From Terriglobia bacterium (GTDB lineage: Bacteria; Acidobacteriota; Terriglobia; Bryobacterales; Bryobacteraceae): 64,000 nucleotides of DNA. The notes under the pieces are model-generated. The model saw nothing but the letters and a program-made list of their open reading frames with translations, did not search any database and was not told where the DNA came from. Numbering within the stretch: position 1 is the stretch's first letter; each line of letters begins with the position of its first letter. This document shows positions 1 to 8,498 of the stretch, piece by piece. The translations under genes and the position numbers were made by a program. Where the stretch lies: assembly GCA_020073345.1 (NCBI GenBank), contig JAIQFI010000031.1, positions 1 to 64,000 of the forward strand, in the 5' to 3' direction.

Positions 1-19
1 GATACACTGGTATCACTGG

Positions 20-2266
20 ATGCCACCGGAATCCACCGATACCGCTCCGCCGCCGGCCCCGCTTCCTGTAGCGCCGCTAGCGACGCCTCCTCCGTCGGTC
101 GAGACCCTTTACCGCGGCCTCGAAGCACATCTGCGGGAAACCCGCCCCAAAGAGGATCTGGCCCCTCTGGAACGCGCCTATCGTTTCGCTTCCGAACGCC
201 ACCTCGGCCAGATGCGGGTCTCAGGCGAGCCCTACATGACCCATCCGCTTCTGGTCACCCGCCAGCTCGCCGACATGAACATGGACATGGTCTGCCTCCA
301 GACCGGGCTCCTGCACGATGTGGTCGAAGACACCTCCGCGACTCTGGAAGAGGTCCGCAAGGAGTTCGGCGACGAGGTGGCCCGCTGCGTCGACGGGGTC
401 ACCAAGCTGAGCAAGCTCGACCTGGCCTCGCGCGAAGAACGCCAGGCCGAAAGCGTCCGCAAGATGCTGCTGGCCATGGTCAACGATATCCGGGTCATCC
501 TGGTCAAGCTGGCCGACCGCCTGCATAATATGCGCACGCTGGGTTCGCTGCCGGAAGAAAAGCGGCTCCGCATTGCCCAGGAAACCATGGATATCTACGC
601 GCCCATCGCCCACCGCCTCGGCATGGGGAAGATCCGCAGCGAACTGGAGGATCTGGCGTTCCGGTACCTGGAGCCCGAAGCTTCCGAAGGCCTGCTGCGC
701 GAATTTGAAGCAGCCCGCCCCGGTAATGAAGCGTTTCTAAACCAGGTGAAGCATATCGTCGAGGTCAACCTGGCCCGCGAAGGGATTCCCGCACGCGTCG
801 ACACTCGCGTGAAGCGCGCCTACTCCGTATTCCAAAAGCTCAAGCGTCAGAAAATCGTCCTGGACCAGGTCTACGATCTTCTCGCTGTGCGGATCATTAC
901 CGATTCTGTCAAGAACTGTTACGCGGCTCTGGGTGTGATCCACAATGAGTGGCATCCCATCCCCGGCCGGATCAAGGATTTTATCGCCATCCCGAGGCCA
1001 AATTTATACCAGTCCCTGCACACCTCCGTCATGGGTCCCGAAGGCCGCCATTTCGAGGTCCAGATCCGTACCGACGAGATGCATCGTATCGCCGAAGAGG
1101 GCATCGCGGCGCACTGGAAGTACAAAGAGGGCCGCCGCGGTCCCGCCGATGACGATCAGCGCATCTCCTGGCTTCGCCAGCTGGTCGAATGGCAGCGCGA
1201 CATGCGCGATTCCGCCGAATTCATGTCCACCCTTAAAGTGGATCTGTATCCGGAGGAAGTGTACTGCTTCACTCCTAAAGGCCGGGTGATCGCATTGCCG
1301 CGCGGCGCCACCCCCATCGATTTCGCGTACGCCATCCATTCCGACGTCGGCAACACCTGCGTGGGCGGCAAGGTTAACGGGCGCATCGTGCAGCTCAAGC
1401 ACCCGCTGCGCAACGGCGACGTAGTCGAGATCCTGACCCAGACCGGCCACCTACCCAGCAAGGACTGGCTGGCGGTGGTGAAAACCTCGCGCGCGCGCAA
1501 CAAGATCAGGCACGTCATCAATACCACCGAGCGCGCCAAGGCCATCGAAATCGGGGAGAAGTCCCTGGAGCGCGAAGCGCGCCGCCTAGGTGTCCAGCTC
1601 GGACGCGTATCCAGGAACCAGCTCGACGCCGTGGCGTCGGATTATGGGTGTTCCAAGATGGAGGATCTCCACGCGGCTCTGGGGTACGGAAAATACTCCG
1701 CGCGCCAAGTCCTGCAGAAACTTGCGCCGGAACTGGTGCCCGCGGAACCTTCCGAACCCGCCGCGCCGGCTCTGGAACGTCCGGCCGCCGCGCGCGTCGG
1801 TGACGACCGGGATCTGGTCGTCCAGGTGAAAGGTATCGACGACCTGATGACCTATCGCGCCAAGTGTTGCAACCCTATCCGCGGCGAGCCCATCGTGGGC
1901 TATGTGACGCGCGGGAAGGGCATCGCGGTGCATTCGGTCAACTGCAGCAATGTCCAGAACCTGATGTACGACGCGGAGCGCAAGATCGAGGTCGAGTGGG
2001 CGCGCGCCGAAACCCGCGCCTTCCCGGTGAAGCTTCTGGTCCGAACCGAGGATCGCCCGGGTATGCTGAGCCAGATCACCACCGCTTTGTTCAACGAGCA
2101 GACCAACATCCTGAGCCTGGAAACCCACGGCGGCGAGAGCGACGGCGGCGCCGTAATCGACATGACCCTGGAAGTCAAGGACAAACGGCAGCTGGAACGG
2201 GTGGTCTCGGCGATCCGCCGCATCTCCGGCGTCCGCGACATCGAACGAGTGAATGAACGCACCTGA
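20..2266 (+). CDS. rel: Bifunctional (p)ppGpp synthetase/hydrolase (Rel/SpoT)
   Basis: Long RelA/SpoT homologue that makes and degrades the stringent-response alarmone (p)ppGpp in the cytoplasm. Order of domains: proline-rich N-terminus, HD hydrolase (about residues 50-200, with HDVVEDT near residue 100), synthetase (about 240-360, with GRIKDF and YQSLHT), TGS (about 410-475), C-terminal ACT (about 670-745). The RxKD form of the synthetase loop together with an intact HD motif is the family signature of bifunctional Rel/SpoT rather than synthetase-only RelA. At 748 aa it is of usual full length. The reading frame stays open to the left window edge, so a start upstream of the window cannot be excluded. 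The next gene overlaps its end by 14 bases. Confidence 0.96.
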   Translation: MPPESTDTAPPPAPLPVAPLATPPPSVETLYRGLEAHLRETRPKEDLAPLERAYRFASERHLGQMRVSGEPYMTHPLLVTRQLADMNMDMVCLQTGLLHDVVEDTSATLEEVRKEFGDEVARCVDGVTKLSKLDLASREERQAESVRKMLLAMVNDIRVILVKLADRLHNMRTLGSLPEEKRLRIAQETMDIYAPIAHRLGMGKIRSELEDLAFRYLEPEASEGLLREFEAARPGNEAFLNQVKHIVEVNLAREGIPARVDTRVKRAYSVFQKLKRQKIVLDQVYDLLAVRIITDSVKNCYAALGVIHNEWHPIPGRIKDFIAIPRPNLYQSLHTSVMGPEGRHFEVQIRTDEMHRIAEEGIAAHWKYKEGRRGPADDDQRISWLRQLVEWQRDMRDSAEFMSTLKVDLYPEEVYCFTPKGRVIALPRGATPIDFAYAIHSDVGNTCVGGKVNGRIVQLKHPLRNGDVVEILTQTGHLPSKDWLAVVKTSRARNKIRHVINTTERAKAIEIGEKSLEREARRLGVQLGRVSRNQLDAVASDYGCSKMEDLHAALGYGKYSARQVLQKLAPELVPAEPSEPAAPALERPAAARVGDDRDLVVQVKGIDDLMTYRAKCCNPIRGEPIVGYVTRGKGIAVHSVNCSNVQNLMYDAERKIEVEWARAETRAFPVKLLVRTEDRPGMLSQITTALFNEQTNILSLETHGGESDGGAVIDMTLEVKDKRQLERVVSAIRRISGVRDIERVNERT

Positions 2267-2609
2267 ACCCGAGCACATCGCCATTTCCAAGTCGAAGGGC
2301 ATCAAGATCGATTGGAAAGATGGCCATCATAGCGATTACGAACTGGGTTACCTGCGCGACGAGTGCCCCTGCGCCACTTGCACCGGCGCGCACGGCACCG
2401 CGCCGCAGAAGACCAACTATGCCGCGCCTAAGCCCGCCGACCCCTTCAAGATGTTCACACCTACGCTCAAGATGCTGAACGTGGAGCCGGTGGGTGGCTA
2501 CGCCATCCGCATCGATTGGAGCGACGGACACGGCTCGGGGATCTATTCGTTCGACTATCTGCGGTCGATCTGCTCGTGCGCGACGTGTAGAGGTGGCGCA
2601 GGTTTGTAG
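2253..2609 (+). CDS. DUF971 domain protein with two CxCxxC motifs
   Basis: Small DUF971 protein (118 aa), the fold also found at the N-terminus of gamma-butyrobetaine hydroxylases and fused to some Mrp/ApbC iron-sulfur carriers. The typical core is visible: KIDWKDGHHSDYELGYLRD followed by a cysteine cluster. Two cysteine motifs occur, CPCATC near residue 45 and CSCATC near the C-terminus, which suggests metal or Fe-S binding; that is inference. It overlaps the end of rel by 14 bases, so translation is probably coupled. Exact biochemical role unknown. Confidence 0.85.
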   Translation: MNAPEPEHIAISKSKGIKIDWKDGHHSDYELGYLRDECPCATCTGAHGTAPQKTNYAAPKPADPFKMFTPTLKMLNVEPVGGYAIRIDWSDGHGSGIYSFDYLRSICSCATCRGGAGL

Positions 2610-2623
2610 TCCTCAGAAACACC

Positions 2624-2836
2624 ATGGCCAAATACGAAGTATGGGGACGTAAGGAGTTTGCTAAGGGCAAGCGACAAAAACTGGCTTACGGAATAGGGAG
2701 CGAGGCTGAAGTCAAGCGAGTTCGACAGGAGTTCATTGATAAAGGGTTCCTGGACTGTATCTGTGTTCGAGCGCGAGATTCTTTTCTTGCTGGTAGAGGA
2801 ATAGGGAAACGTCGAACTCCGAAGCGAAAGCCCTAG
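2624..2836 (+). CDS. Small basic hypothetical protein
   Basis: A 70-aa ORF lying 14 bases after the DUF971 gene on the same strand. It is rich in Lys/Arg, starts MAKYEVWGRKEF and ends in a basic tail (RRTPKRKP). No family was recognised, and no membrane segment or signal peptide is visible. Its GC content looks lower than that of its neighbours. It could be a real accessory protein or a chance ORF; position and a normal ATG favour a gene only moderately. Confidence 0.4.
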   Translation: MAKYEVWGRKEFAKGKRQKLAYGIGSEAEVKRVRQEFIDKGFLDCICVRARDSFLAGRGIGKRRTPKRKP

Positions 2837-2865
2837 ATCCAACTGGCTCATGACTTTGGGCACCT

Positions 2866-2906
2866 GTGGGGCGGGCTTTCAGCCTGCGCGGGGCTTTTAG
2901 CCCCGC
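2866..2906. repeat. Double-hairpin palindromic repeat, family B copy 1
   Basis: Two adjacent hairpins of the form GGCGGGC..GCCTGC and GCGGGGC-TTTTA-GCCCCGC. A near-identical double hairpin with paired base changes lies at 17091-17132, and single-hairpin relatives at 13963 and 12325. It sits between two converging genes, and the stop codon of the minus-strand antitoxin falls in the TTTTA loop, so it may also work as a terminator. Confidence 0.7.
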
Positions 2907-3076
2907 TTCCCCGCAAGAGGCGCAAACGTCGATTTCTTGGTGTGAATCGCTGGACCGTCTGCTACTTTTTCCGTTACGGCTTCTGCGACGAACTTCTTCA
3001 GAGAGATCCCCAACTCAGCGGCTCGAATGCGTGCCCTTTCAAGCACCGCATCTGGAATGTCTACCGTAGTCCTCAT
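2897..3076 (-). CDS. Orphan ribbon-helix-helix (VapB/CopG-like) antitoxin
   Basis: A 59-aa protein starting MRTTVDIPDAVLERARIRAAELGIS, the pattern of a short beta strand plus two helices seen in ribbon-helix-helix antitoxins that repress their own operon and neutralise a toxin. I use the internal ATG at 3076 because the longer ORF start would run into pyrC. It begins 2 bases after the pyrC stop, so it is probably transcribed with the pyr operon. No PIN or other toxin gene follows: downstream is repeat B and a converging gene. A solitary antitoxin or a remnant of a lost pair are both possible. Confidence 0.7.
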   Translation of the reverse strand: MRTTVDIPDAVLERARIRAAELGISLKKFVAEAVTEKVADGPAIHTKKSTFAPLAGKRG

Positions 3077-3078
3077 AT

Positions 3079-4356
3079 TCAGGCCCGCCACACTACTTCG
3101 CCCGCCACCACCGTCGCCACGGGACCACCTTTGAACTTCTTCCCATCGAACGGAGAATTCCGGCTCTTGGAAAACGACTTGTTCACATCGTAGGTCCATT
3201 CGCGATCCGTGGAGAAGACCGTCACGTCGGCCGGTCCGCCCGCCGCCAGCGTCCCGCGATCGATCCCCAGAATCCGCGCCGGCCCGGTCGTGAACAGCTC
3301 GACTAACCTACCGATACCGATCTTCCCAGGATGCACCAGCTGCTCCAACGAGACGCCGATGGCCGTTTCCAGGCCCAGAATCCCGAACGGACAGCTCTCG
3401 AACTCCTGCATCTTCTCGCTGCCCGGATGAGGCGCGTGATCGGTGGCGATCGCGTCTATCGCGCCGTTCACGATGCCCTCGAGCACCGCCGTGACGTCGC
3501 ACGATCCGCGCAGCGGCGGCTTCATCTTATAGTTGCTGTCGTAAGGCTTCATGTCACGATCGGCCAGCGCCAGATGATGCGGCGTCGCCTCGGCCGTCAC
3601 CGCCAGGCCCTTCGATTTGGCGAATTGCACCATCTCCACCGAGTGTCGCGAGGAAATATGCGCCACGTGATAGCGCGCGCCGGTCACCTCCGTTAGCAGA
3701 ATGTCGCGCGCCACCATCACGTCTTCCGAACATCCGGGAATACCCCGCAGGCCCAGGCGCACCGACTCGGCCCCCTCATGCATGTCCCCGCCCGCGCTCA
3801 GGTGCAGATCCTCGCAGTGGTTGATCACCGGGATTCCCAGGCTGCATGCAAACTCCATCGCCCTTCGCATTACGCGCGCGTTCATCACCGGACGCCCGTC
3901 GTCGGAAATGGCCACCGCGCCGGCCTGCTTCATGGACCCGATGGCGGCTAATTCCTCGCCCGCACTGCCCTTGGTGATCGCGCCGATCGGGAACACGTTG
4001 ACCACCGCGTGCCTCCGTGCCTTCTCGATCATGTAGCTGGTGACGGTGGCGTTATCGTTCACCGGCTTGGTGTTGGGCATGGGACATACCGAGGTGAACC
4101 CGCCCGCGGCCGCCGCGCGCGATCCGGTCTCGATCGTTTCGGCATGTTCGAAGCCTGGCTCGCGCAGGTGCACGTGCATGTCGATGAAGCCCGGCGCCAC
4201 GATCAGACCGGTCGCGTCGAACACATCTGAGCCTGCCGCCTGCAGGCCTGCGCCGACGCCCTTGATGACGCCGTCCTCGATCCACACATCCGCCACGCTG
4301 TCGTGACGCGACGCCGGATCGATCACCCGGCCGTTCTTAATGAGCAGTCGCGCCAT
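3079..4356 (-). CDS. pyrC: Dihydroorotase (multifunctional complex type)
   Basis: Catalyses the reversible ring closure of carbamoyl-aspartate to dihydroorotate, the third step of pyrimidine synthesis. The 425-aa protein is a class I dihydroorotase of the amidohydrolase superfamily: zinc ligands HVH at residues 61-63 in DMHVHLREPG, substrate region MPNTKP, and the late ATDHAPH motif. Length is normal. Its start overlaps pyrB by 20 bases, and it is the third gene of the pyrR-pyrB-pyrC unit, so control by PyrR upstream is plausible. Confidence 0.95.
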   Translation of the reverse strand: MARLLIKNGRVIDPASRHDSVADVWIEDGVIKGVGAGLQAAGSDVFDATGLIVAPGFIDMHVHLREPGFEHAETIETGSRAAAAGGFTSVCPMPNTKPVNDNATVTSYMIEKARRHAVVNVFPIGAITKGSAGEELAAIGSMKQAGAVAISDDGRPVMNARVMRRAMEFACSLGIPVINHCEDLHLSAGGDMHEGAESVRLGLRGIPGCSEDVMVARDILLTEVTGARYHVAHISSRHSVEMVQFAKSKGLAVTAEATPHHLALADRDMKPYDSNYKMKPPLRGSCDVTAVLEGIVNGAIDAIATDHAPHPGSEKMQEFESCPFGILGLETAIGVSLEQLVHPGKIGIGRLVELFTTGPARILGIDRGTLAAGGPADVTVFSTDREWTYDVNKSFSKSRNSPFDGKKFKGGPVATVVAGEVVWRA

Positions 4357-5275
4357 CGGTTTTCTTTCCCGCCATCACGCGCTCCAGCACGGCCATCCGC
4401 ACCGCGATCCCGTTTTCCACCTGGTTCAGAATCACCGACCGCTGTGAATCCGCCGCCTCTGAGGAAATCTCGCGTCCGCGGTTGATCGGACCAGGATGCA
4501 TCACAATGGCGTCCGGCCGGGCCAATTTCAGGTGCTCCAGGCGCAGCCCGTAGAACTGAAAGTATTCGCTCGCCGAAAACCCCGGCTCGTGTTGCCGTTC
4601 CAGTTGGACGCGCAGCATCATGATGACGTCGGCGTCCCGGATCGCCTGGTCCATGCTGGTGGTCAGCGTCACGCCCGGGGCGATCTGCTTCAAGGCTTCG
4701 GGCAACAGCGAGGCCGGACCGCACAGCACGATATCGGCCCCGAACTTGGACAGCAGGTACACGTTCGACCGGGCCACGCGGCTATGCGCGATGTCTCCGA
4801 TGATCGCCACGCGCAAGCCTTCGAGCTTCGCGCCCCGATCTAGAATGGTCCGGGCATCCAATAGCGCCTGGGTCGGATGCTCGTGCGTCCCGTCGCCGGC
4901 GTTGATGATCGGAATCCCCAAGTGGCGCTGCAGAAAATGCGGCGCACCCGACGCCGCGTGCCGCATGATGATGGCGTTCGGACGCATCGCCGCAAGGGTA
5001 TTCAGCGTGTCCACCAGGGACTCACCCTTGGAGACGCTGGATGCCTGCGCTGTAATCGAAACCGAATCGGCTCCCAGGCGCTTGGCCGCAATCTCGAAGC
5101 TAGTGCGCGTGCGCGTAGATGCTTCGAAGAACAGGTTCACCACCATCCGGTCGCGCAGCAGGTCATACTTCCGAAAGCTCTGCCCATTGCGCGGCTGAAA
5201 ATCCTTGGCCCGGTCCAAAATCGCTTGGATCTCCTCGCGCGATAGTGCTTCGATCCCTAGCAGCCCTTGGCCCAC
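4337..5275 (-). CDS. pyrB: Aspartate carbamoyltransferase catalytic chain
   Basis: Condenses aspartate and carbamoyl phosphate, the committed step of pyrimidine synthesis. The 312-aa product has the carbamoyl-phosphate site STRTR at residues 53-57 (FFEASTRTRTSF) and the C-terminal HPGPINRG motif of the aspartate-binding half. No pyrI regulatory chain gene is in the window. Begins 1 base after the pyrR stop and overlaps pyrC, so it is the middle gene of a tight operon. Confidence 0.96.
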   Translation of the reverse strand: MGQGLLGIEALSREEIQAILDRAKDFQPRNGQSFRKYDLLRDRMVVNLFFEASTRTRTSFEIAAKRLGADSVSITAQASSVSKGESLVDTLNTLAAMRPNAIIMRHAASGAPHFLQRHLGIPIINAGDGTHEHPTQALLDARTILDRGAKLEGLRVAIIGDIAHSRVARSNVYLLSKFGADIVLCGPASLLPEALKQIAPGVTLTTSMDQAIRDADVIMMLRVQLERQHEPGFSASEYFQFYGLRLEHLKLARPDAIVMHPGPINRGREISSEAADSQRSVILNQVENGIAVRMAVLERVMAGKKTDGATAH

Positions 5276-5276
5276 G

Positions 5277-5828
5277 TCAGCCCGCCTTTTCCGTTAGCAG
5301 AACCTTTTCCATCCCGTCAATTTCTTGAAACTTGACCTCGATAATCTCGTTCGCCGCCGTTTGGATCGTGCGCCCGATGTAGCGCGCCTCGATCGGGAGC
5401 TCGCGATGGCCGCGGTCGATCAGCACCAGCAACTGTACGCGTGCCGGCCGGCCGTGATCGAACAGCGCGTCCAGCGCCGACCGCGTTGTGCGTCCGGTGT
5501 ACAGGACGTCGTCCGTCAGGATCACGTCTTTGCCTGCTACGGGGAACGGGATATCCGTGGCGCTCACCACCGGTTGGTTCCCGACCGTCGACAGATCGTC
5601 CCGGTAGAGTTGGATGTCCAAAATCCCGACGGGCACCTTGCGTCCCTCGATCGCTTCAATCTTGGCAGCCAGCCTCTGCGCCAGAGGCACACCCCGCCGG
5701 CGGACGCCGATGAACACCAAATCATCGTGATTCTTGGTCTTTTCCAGGATTTCGTGGGCCAGCCGGACCAGCGTCCGGTCAATTTCGGAGGCGCTCATCA
5801 ACTGGCTTTTCTCGCGGGTGGGACTCAT
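5277..5828 (-). CDS. pyrR: PyrR: uracil phosphoribosyltransferase/pyr operon regulator
   Basis: Member of the PyrR family (183 aa), which binds pyr mRNA in a UMP-dependent way and can also have uracil phosphoribosyltransferase activity. The PRPP-binding signature ILTDDVLYTGRTTRSA is near residues 103-118, followed by the family stretch LIDRGHRELPI. It is the first gene of pyrR-pyrB-pyrC. No clear PyrR-binding loop or antiterminator was found in the 30 bases between it and the upstream ORF; the leader might lie further up, through the 98-aa gene. An internal ATG at 5798 is an alternative start. Confidence 0.95.
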   Translation of the reverse strand: MSPTREKSQLMSASEIDRTLVRLAHEILEKTKNHDDLVFIGVRRRGVPLAQRLAAKIEAIEGRKVPVGILDIQLYRDDLSTVGNQPVVSATDIPFPVAGKDVILTDDVLYTGRTTRSALDALFDHGRPARVQLLVLIDRGHRELPIEARYIGRTIQTAANEIIEVKFQEIDGMEKVLLTEKAG

Positions 5829-5858
5829 AGGGTAAACGTTTCAGCGTAACACGTGGAG

Positions 5859-6155
5859 CTAATTGCGGCGTAACCGTTGCCGGATATCCTTCGAAAGCTT
5901 CTCGACGTCATCCAGTTTCTTCAAGGTCTTCGTGGAAACCAAATAACGATCGCCCTTTTCCAAGTCGTCTTTGATCTCCTCCGCCAGGCGCGCCAGGTCC
6001 CCGGCGTCCTTCAGGTTCCGCTCGTAATCCACCCGGATGATTTCATCCTTCTGCGATTTCCCGTTGGGCAGCTTCACGTCGGGCTCGTCTTTCGGGAGAG
6101 ATCGCTGCCCCAGCAGGATACAGACTGTGAGCAAAAACAGGCTCAGATACCTCAT
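5859..6155 (-). CDS. Small exported hypothetical protein
   Basis: A 98-aa protein with a short signal peptide (MRYLSLFLLTVCILLGQ) and a charged, helical mature part ending in KDIRQRLRRN. No family recognised. It is 30 bases upstream of pyrR on the same strand and divergent from the next exported protein at 6171, so the 15 bases between their starts must hold parts of both translation initiation regions. Role unknown. Confidence 0.7.
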   Translation of the reverse strand: MRYLSLFLLTVCILLGQRSLPKDEPDVKLPNGKSQKDEIIRVDYERNLKDAGDLARLAEEIKDDLEKGDRYLVSTKTLKKLDDVEKLSKDIRQRLRRN

Positions 6156-6170
6156 ACTTACTAATGTTAC

Positions 6171-6746
6171 ATGCTCCGTTTAGTAGTCTTGATAACATTC
6201 GCTGCGCAGGCGTTTCCCGCCGATCTCGAGATCCACTACTCCGCGCTGGAGCGCATGGTGGCCGCGCAAATGTTTACGCAGGAAGGCCGCCGCTACGTTC
6301 GGGGCAACCAATCCGCGAAGTGCCAGTACGCTTATCTGGAAGCGCCGAAATTGAGTCCGGCGGCAGGGCGTCTCCAGGTGGCCGCCCGTTTCAGCGGGCG
6401 TTCCGCGATGGACCTGTTCAGCCGCTGCGTCGGCGTGGGCGATTCGTTCGATCTCACCATCACCGCCGTACCCGTGCCGCGCAAGGGCGCTATCGCGTTT
6501 CAGGACACGCAGGTGAGCACGCCCAAGGACTCTTACTACATCCGCCGCGTCCGCTCGGCCATGATGCGCAGCTTCGACCAGGATTTTAAGATCGACATCC
6601 GCGACCAGGCTCGCCGTCTTCTCGAGCAGCCCGCTTCCTCGGGCGCCGTGTACCAGCAAGAACTCAAGGATCTGGACCTGACCGGGATCCGCGTCACCCC
6701 CGAGTCCCTCGTGTTGGTGGTCGACTTCAAGCTGGTCATCAAATAG
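6171..6746 (+). CDS. Exported hypothetical protein
   Basis: A 191-aa protein with a signal peptide (MLRLVVLITFAAQAFPA). The mature part alternates hydrophobic and polar residues as in beta-rich proteins and ends in a hydrophobic strand (SLVLVVDFKLVIK). It loosely resembles periplasmic lipid-binding or DUF4403-like proteins, but I cannot assign a family. Divergent from the small exported protein at 5859. About 50 bases separate it from hom. Confidence 0.72.
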   Translation: MLRLVVLITFAAQAFPADLEIHYSALERMVAAQMFTQEGRRYVRGNQSAKCQYAYLEAPKLSPAAGRLQVAARFSGRSAMDLFSRCVGVGDSFDLTITAVPVPRKGAIAFQDTQVSTPKDSYYIRRVRSAMMRSFDQDFKIDIRDQARRLLEQPASSGAVYQQELKDLDLTGIRVTPESLVLVVDFKLVIK

Positions 6747-6796
6747 GTGTGTGAAGCAGCGGCGCGTTGTGAGCGATCATAGAGTTTCAACCTCTA

Positions 6797-8134
6797 ATGC
6801 AGCCCGTCAACATAGGCATCATCGGTCTCGGAAACGTCGGCCTCGGGACCTTGGACGTCCTCGCGGAAAACCACGAGTTGATCGCACAGAAGCTCGGTTT
6901 CCCGCTCTCTGTCGTTGCCATTTGCAGCCGCGGCGTGGCCCAGCGGCATGTTCCCGCGGCGTTTGCCTCCGCCCACCGCACCACCCACTGGAGTGAAGTG
7001 GTGAAGCATCCTGATGTACACATCGTCGCCGAACTGGTGGGCGGGACCGGCGTCGCGCGCGAGATCATCGAGACCGCCATCGCCCATAAGAAGTCGGTGG
7101 TTACCGCCAACAAAGAGCTGATGGCCCTGGCCGGCTCCGGCCTCTGGGATCAGGCCATCGCCGCCGGCGTGAATATCGCCATGGAAGCCAGCGTCGCAGG
7201 CGGTATCCCTATCCATAGCGTCTTGCGCGAGGGCATCGCCGCCGATCGCATCATGACGCTTTACGGCATCCTCAACGGCACCTGCAACTATATCCTTACC
7301 GCCATTGAGCAGCACGGCTCCAGCTTTGAGCAAGTCTTGGCGGAAGCCCAGCGCGCCGGTTATGCCGAAGCCGATCCCTCCGCCGACGTCGACGGCTTCG
7401 ATGCCCGCTCCAAGCTCGCCATCCTTGCGGCGTTGGCCTTCGGCGAGCGCATCGTTCCTTCCGATATCTTCACTGAAGGCATCCGGCGCATCACCCCCAT
7501 CGATTTCGAATACGCCCACCAGTTGCATCACACCATCCGTCTGATCTGTGCCGCCCGCCAGACGCCCAACGGTGTGATTCTCTCGGTGCGGCCTTCGCTG
7601 ATCCCGCAATCGACCATTCTCGCCAGCGTCCGCGGAGCCTATAACGCAGTTTGGGTGAGAGGGAAATTTGGCGCGGATACGTTCTACTATGGCCGTGGAG
7701 CCGGACCCCATCCCACCGGCGTCGCAGTGGCCAGCGACCTGATGCGGGTAGCGCGCGAAATCCGCTATGGCGGTCCGCAGCGCGTCTCACCGTTCGCGCA
7801 TGCCCGCCTCGGCGAATATACGCCGATTTCGGTAACGCTGCACGAATCTGCCTACTTCTTGCGCTTCCGCGTGCACGATCGCCCCGGAATCATCGCGCAG
7901 CTTGCCGCGGCTCTGGCTGCTGAGAATGTTTCGATTGACGCCGTGCTTCAGTTGCCCCACTCCAACTGGCGCGATCTGCCCTTCGTGATCACCGTTCAGC
8001 CGACTACGGAAGCCTCCATCCGCGCCGCCATCGCGCGCATGGCCGAACTCAACTTCCTGATTGAGCCCCCGCTCGCCATGCCCATGGAACTGGCCCTTAC
8101 TTCTGAAAAAAATCCACCGGCTCCAGCGACGTGA
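6797..8134 (+). CDS. hom: Homoserine dehydrogenase
   Basis: Reduces aspartate semialdehyde to homoserine for threonine, methionine and isoleucine synthesis. The 445-aa protein has an N-terminal Rossmann motif (GIIGLGNVGLGTL), the family core with TANKELMA and GILNGTCNYIL, the EADPSADVDGFDA stretch, and a C-terminal ACT domain (about 350-430, RDRPGIIAQLAAAL-like) that usually gives threonine feedback. It is the monofunctional type, without an aspartate kinase domain. Its last 38 bases overlap the converging gene at 8097. No good Shine-Dalgarno is visible. Confidence 0.95.
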   Translation: MQPVNIGIIGLGNVGLGTLDVLAENHELIAQKLGFPLSVVAICSRGVAQRHVPAAFASAHRTTHWSEVVKHPDVHIVAELVGGTGVAREIIETAIAHKKSVVTANKELMALAGSGLWDQAIAAGVNIAMEASVAGGIPIHSVLREGIAADRIMTLYGILNGTCNYILTAIEQHGSSFEQVLAEAQRAGYAEADPSADVDGFDARSKLAILAALAFGERIVPSDIFTEGIRRITPIDFEYAHQLHHTIRLICAARQTPNGVILSVRPSLIPQSTILASVRGAYNAVWVRGKFGADTFYYGRGAGPHPTGVAVASDLMRVAREIRYGGPQRVSPFAHARLGEYTPISVTLHESAYFLRFRVHDRPGIIAQLAAALAAENVSIDAVLQLPHSNWRDLPFVITVQPTTEASIRAAIARMAELNFLIEPPLAMPMELALTSEKNPPAPAT

Positions 8135-8498
8135 TTTTCCACTTCTTCCCCTGCTTCTCGACATGGCACTTCACGATCTGTCGTCGGGGCTTCTCATTGT
8201 CGATTTTCAGCAGCCAGTCCAGCTCCAGGGCCCGTTTCTGCTCGCTGCCTTCATCGGTAATGACATCGACCGTCGATCCGATCTCCTGCGTCAGCCCGAA
8301 CAAGTCCTGGATTTCGTCACGCAGCTTTTCGTATTGCGGCATTTGCCGGTCGAACTGATCGAGGAACGCATCGGCATCGCGATTCGCCAAGGCCTCCGAT
8401 ACCGCGCGAAAAACCTCCATCTGCTCCGGCGGCCGATTCTGTCCGGCTGCCGTCAGCGACGCGGCGAGGAGGGAACCAACCAGCAGCTTATATATCAA
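8097..8498 (-). CDS. Small exported protein at the end of the aroC operon
   Basis: A 133-aa protein with a signal peptide (MIYKLLVGSLLAASLTAAG) and a mature part that reads like an NTF2-like/SnoaL-type module (helices followed by KCHVEKQGKKWKITSLEPVDFF strands). The fold is inference. Its ATG overlaps the argJ stop by 4 bases, so it is the last gene of aroC-def-fmt-argJ. Its 3' end overlaps the 3' end of hom on the opposite strand by 38 bases. Confidence 0.72.
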   Translation of the reverse strand: MIYKLLVGSLLAASLTAAGQNRPPEQMEVFRAVSEALANRDADAFLDQFDRQMPQYEKLRDEIQDLFGLTQEIGSTVDVITDEGSEQKRALELDWLLKIDNEKPRRQIVKCHVEKQGKKWKITSLEPVDFFQK

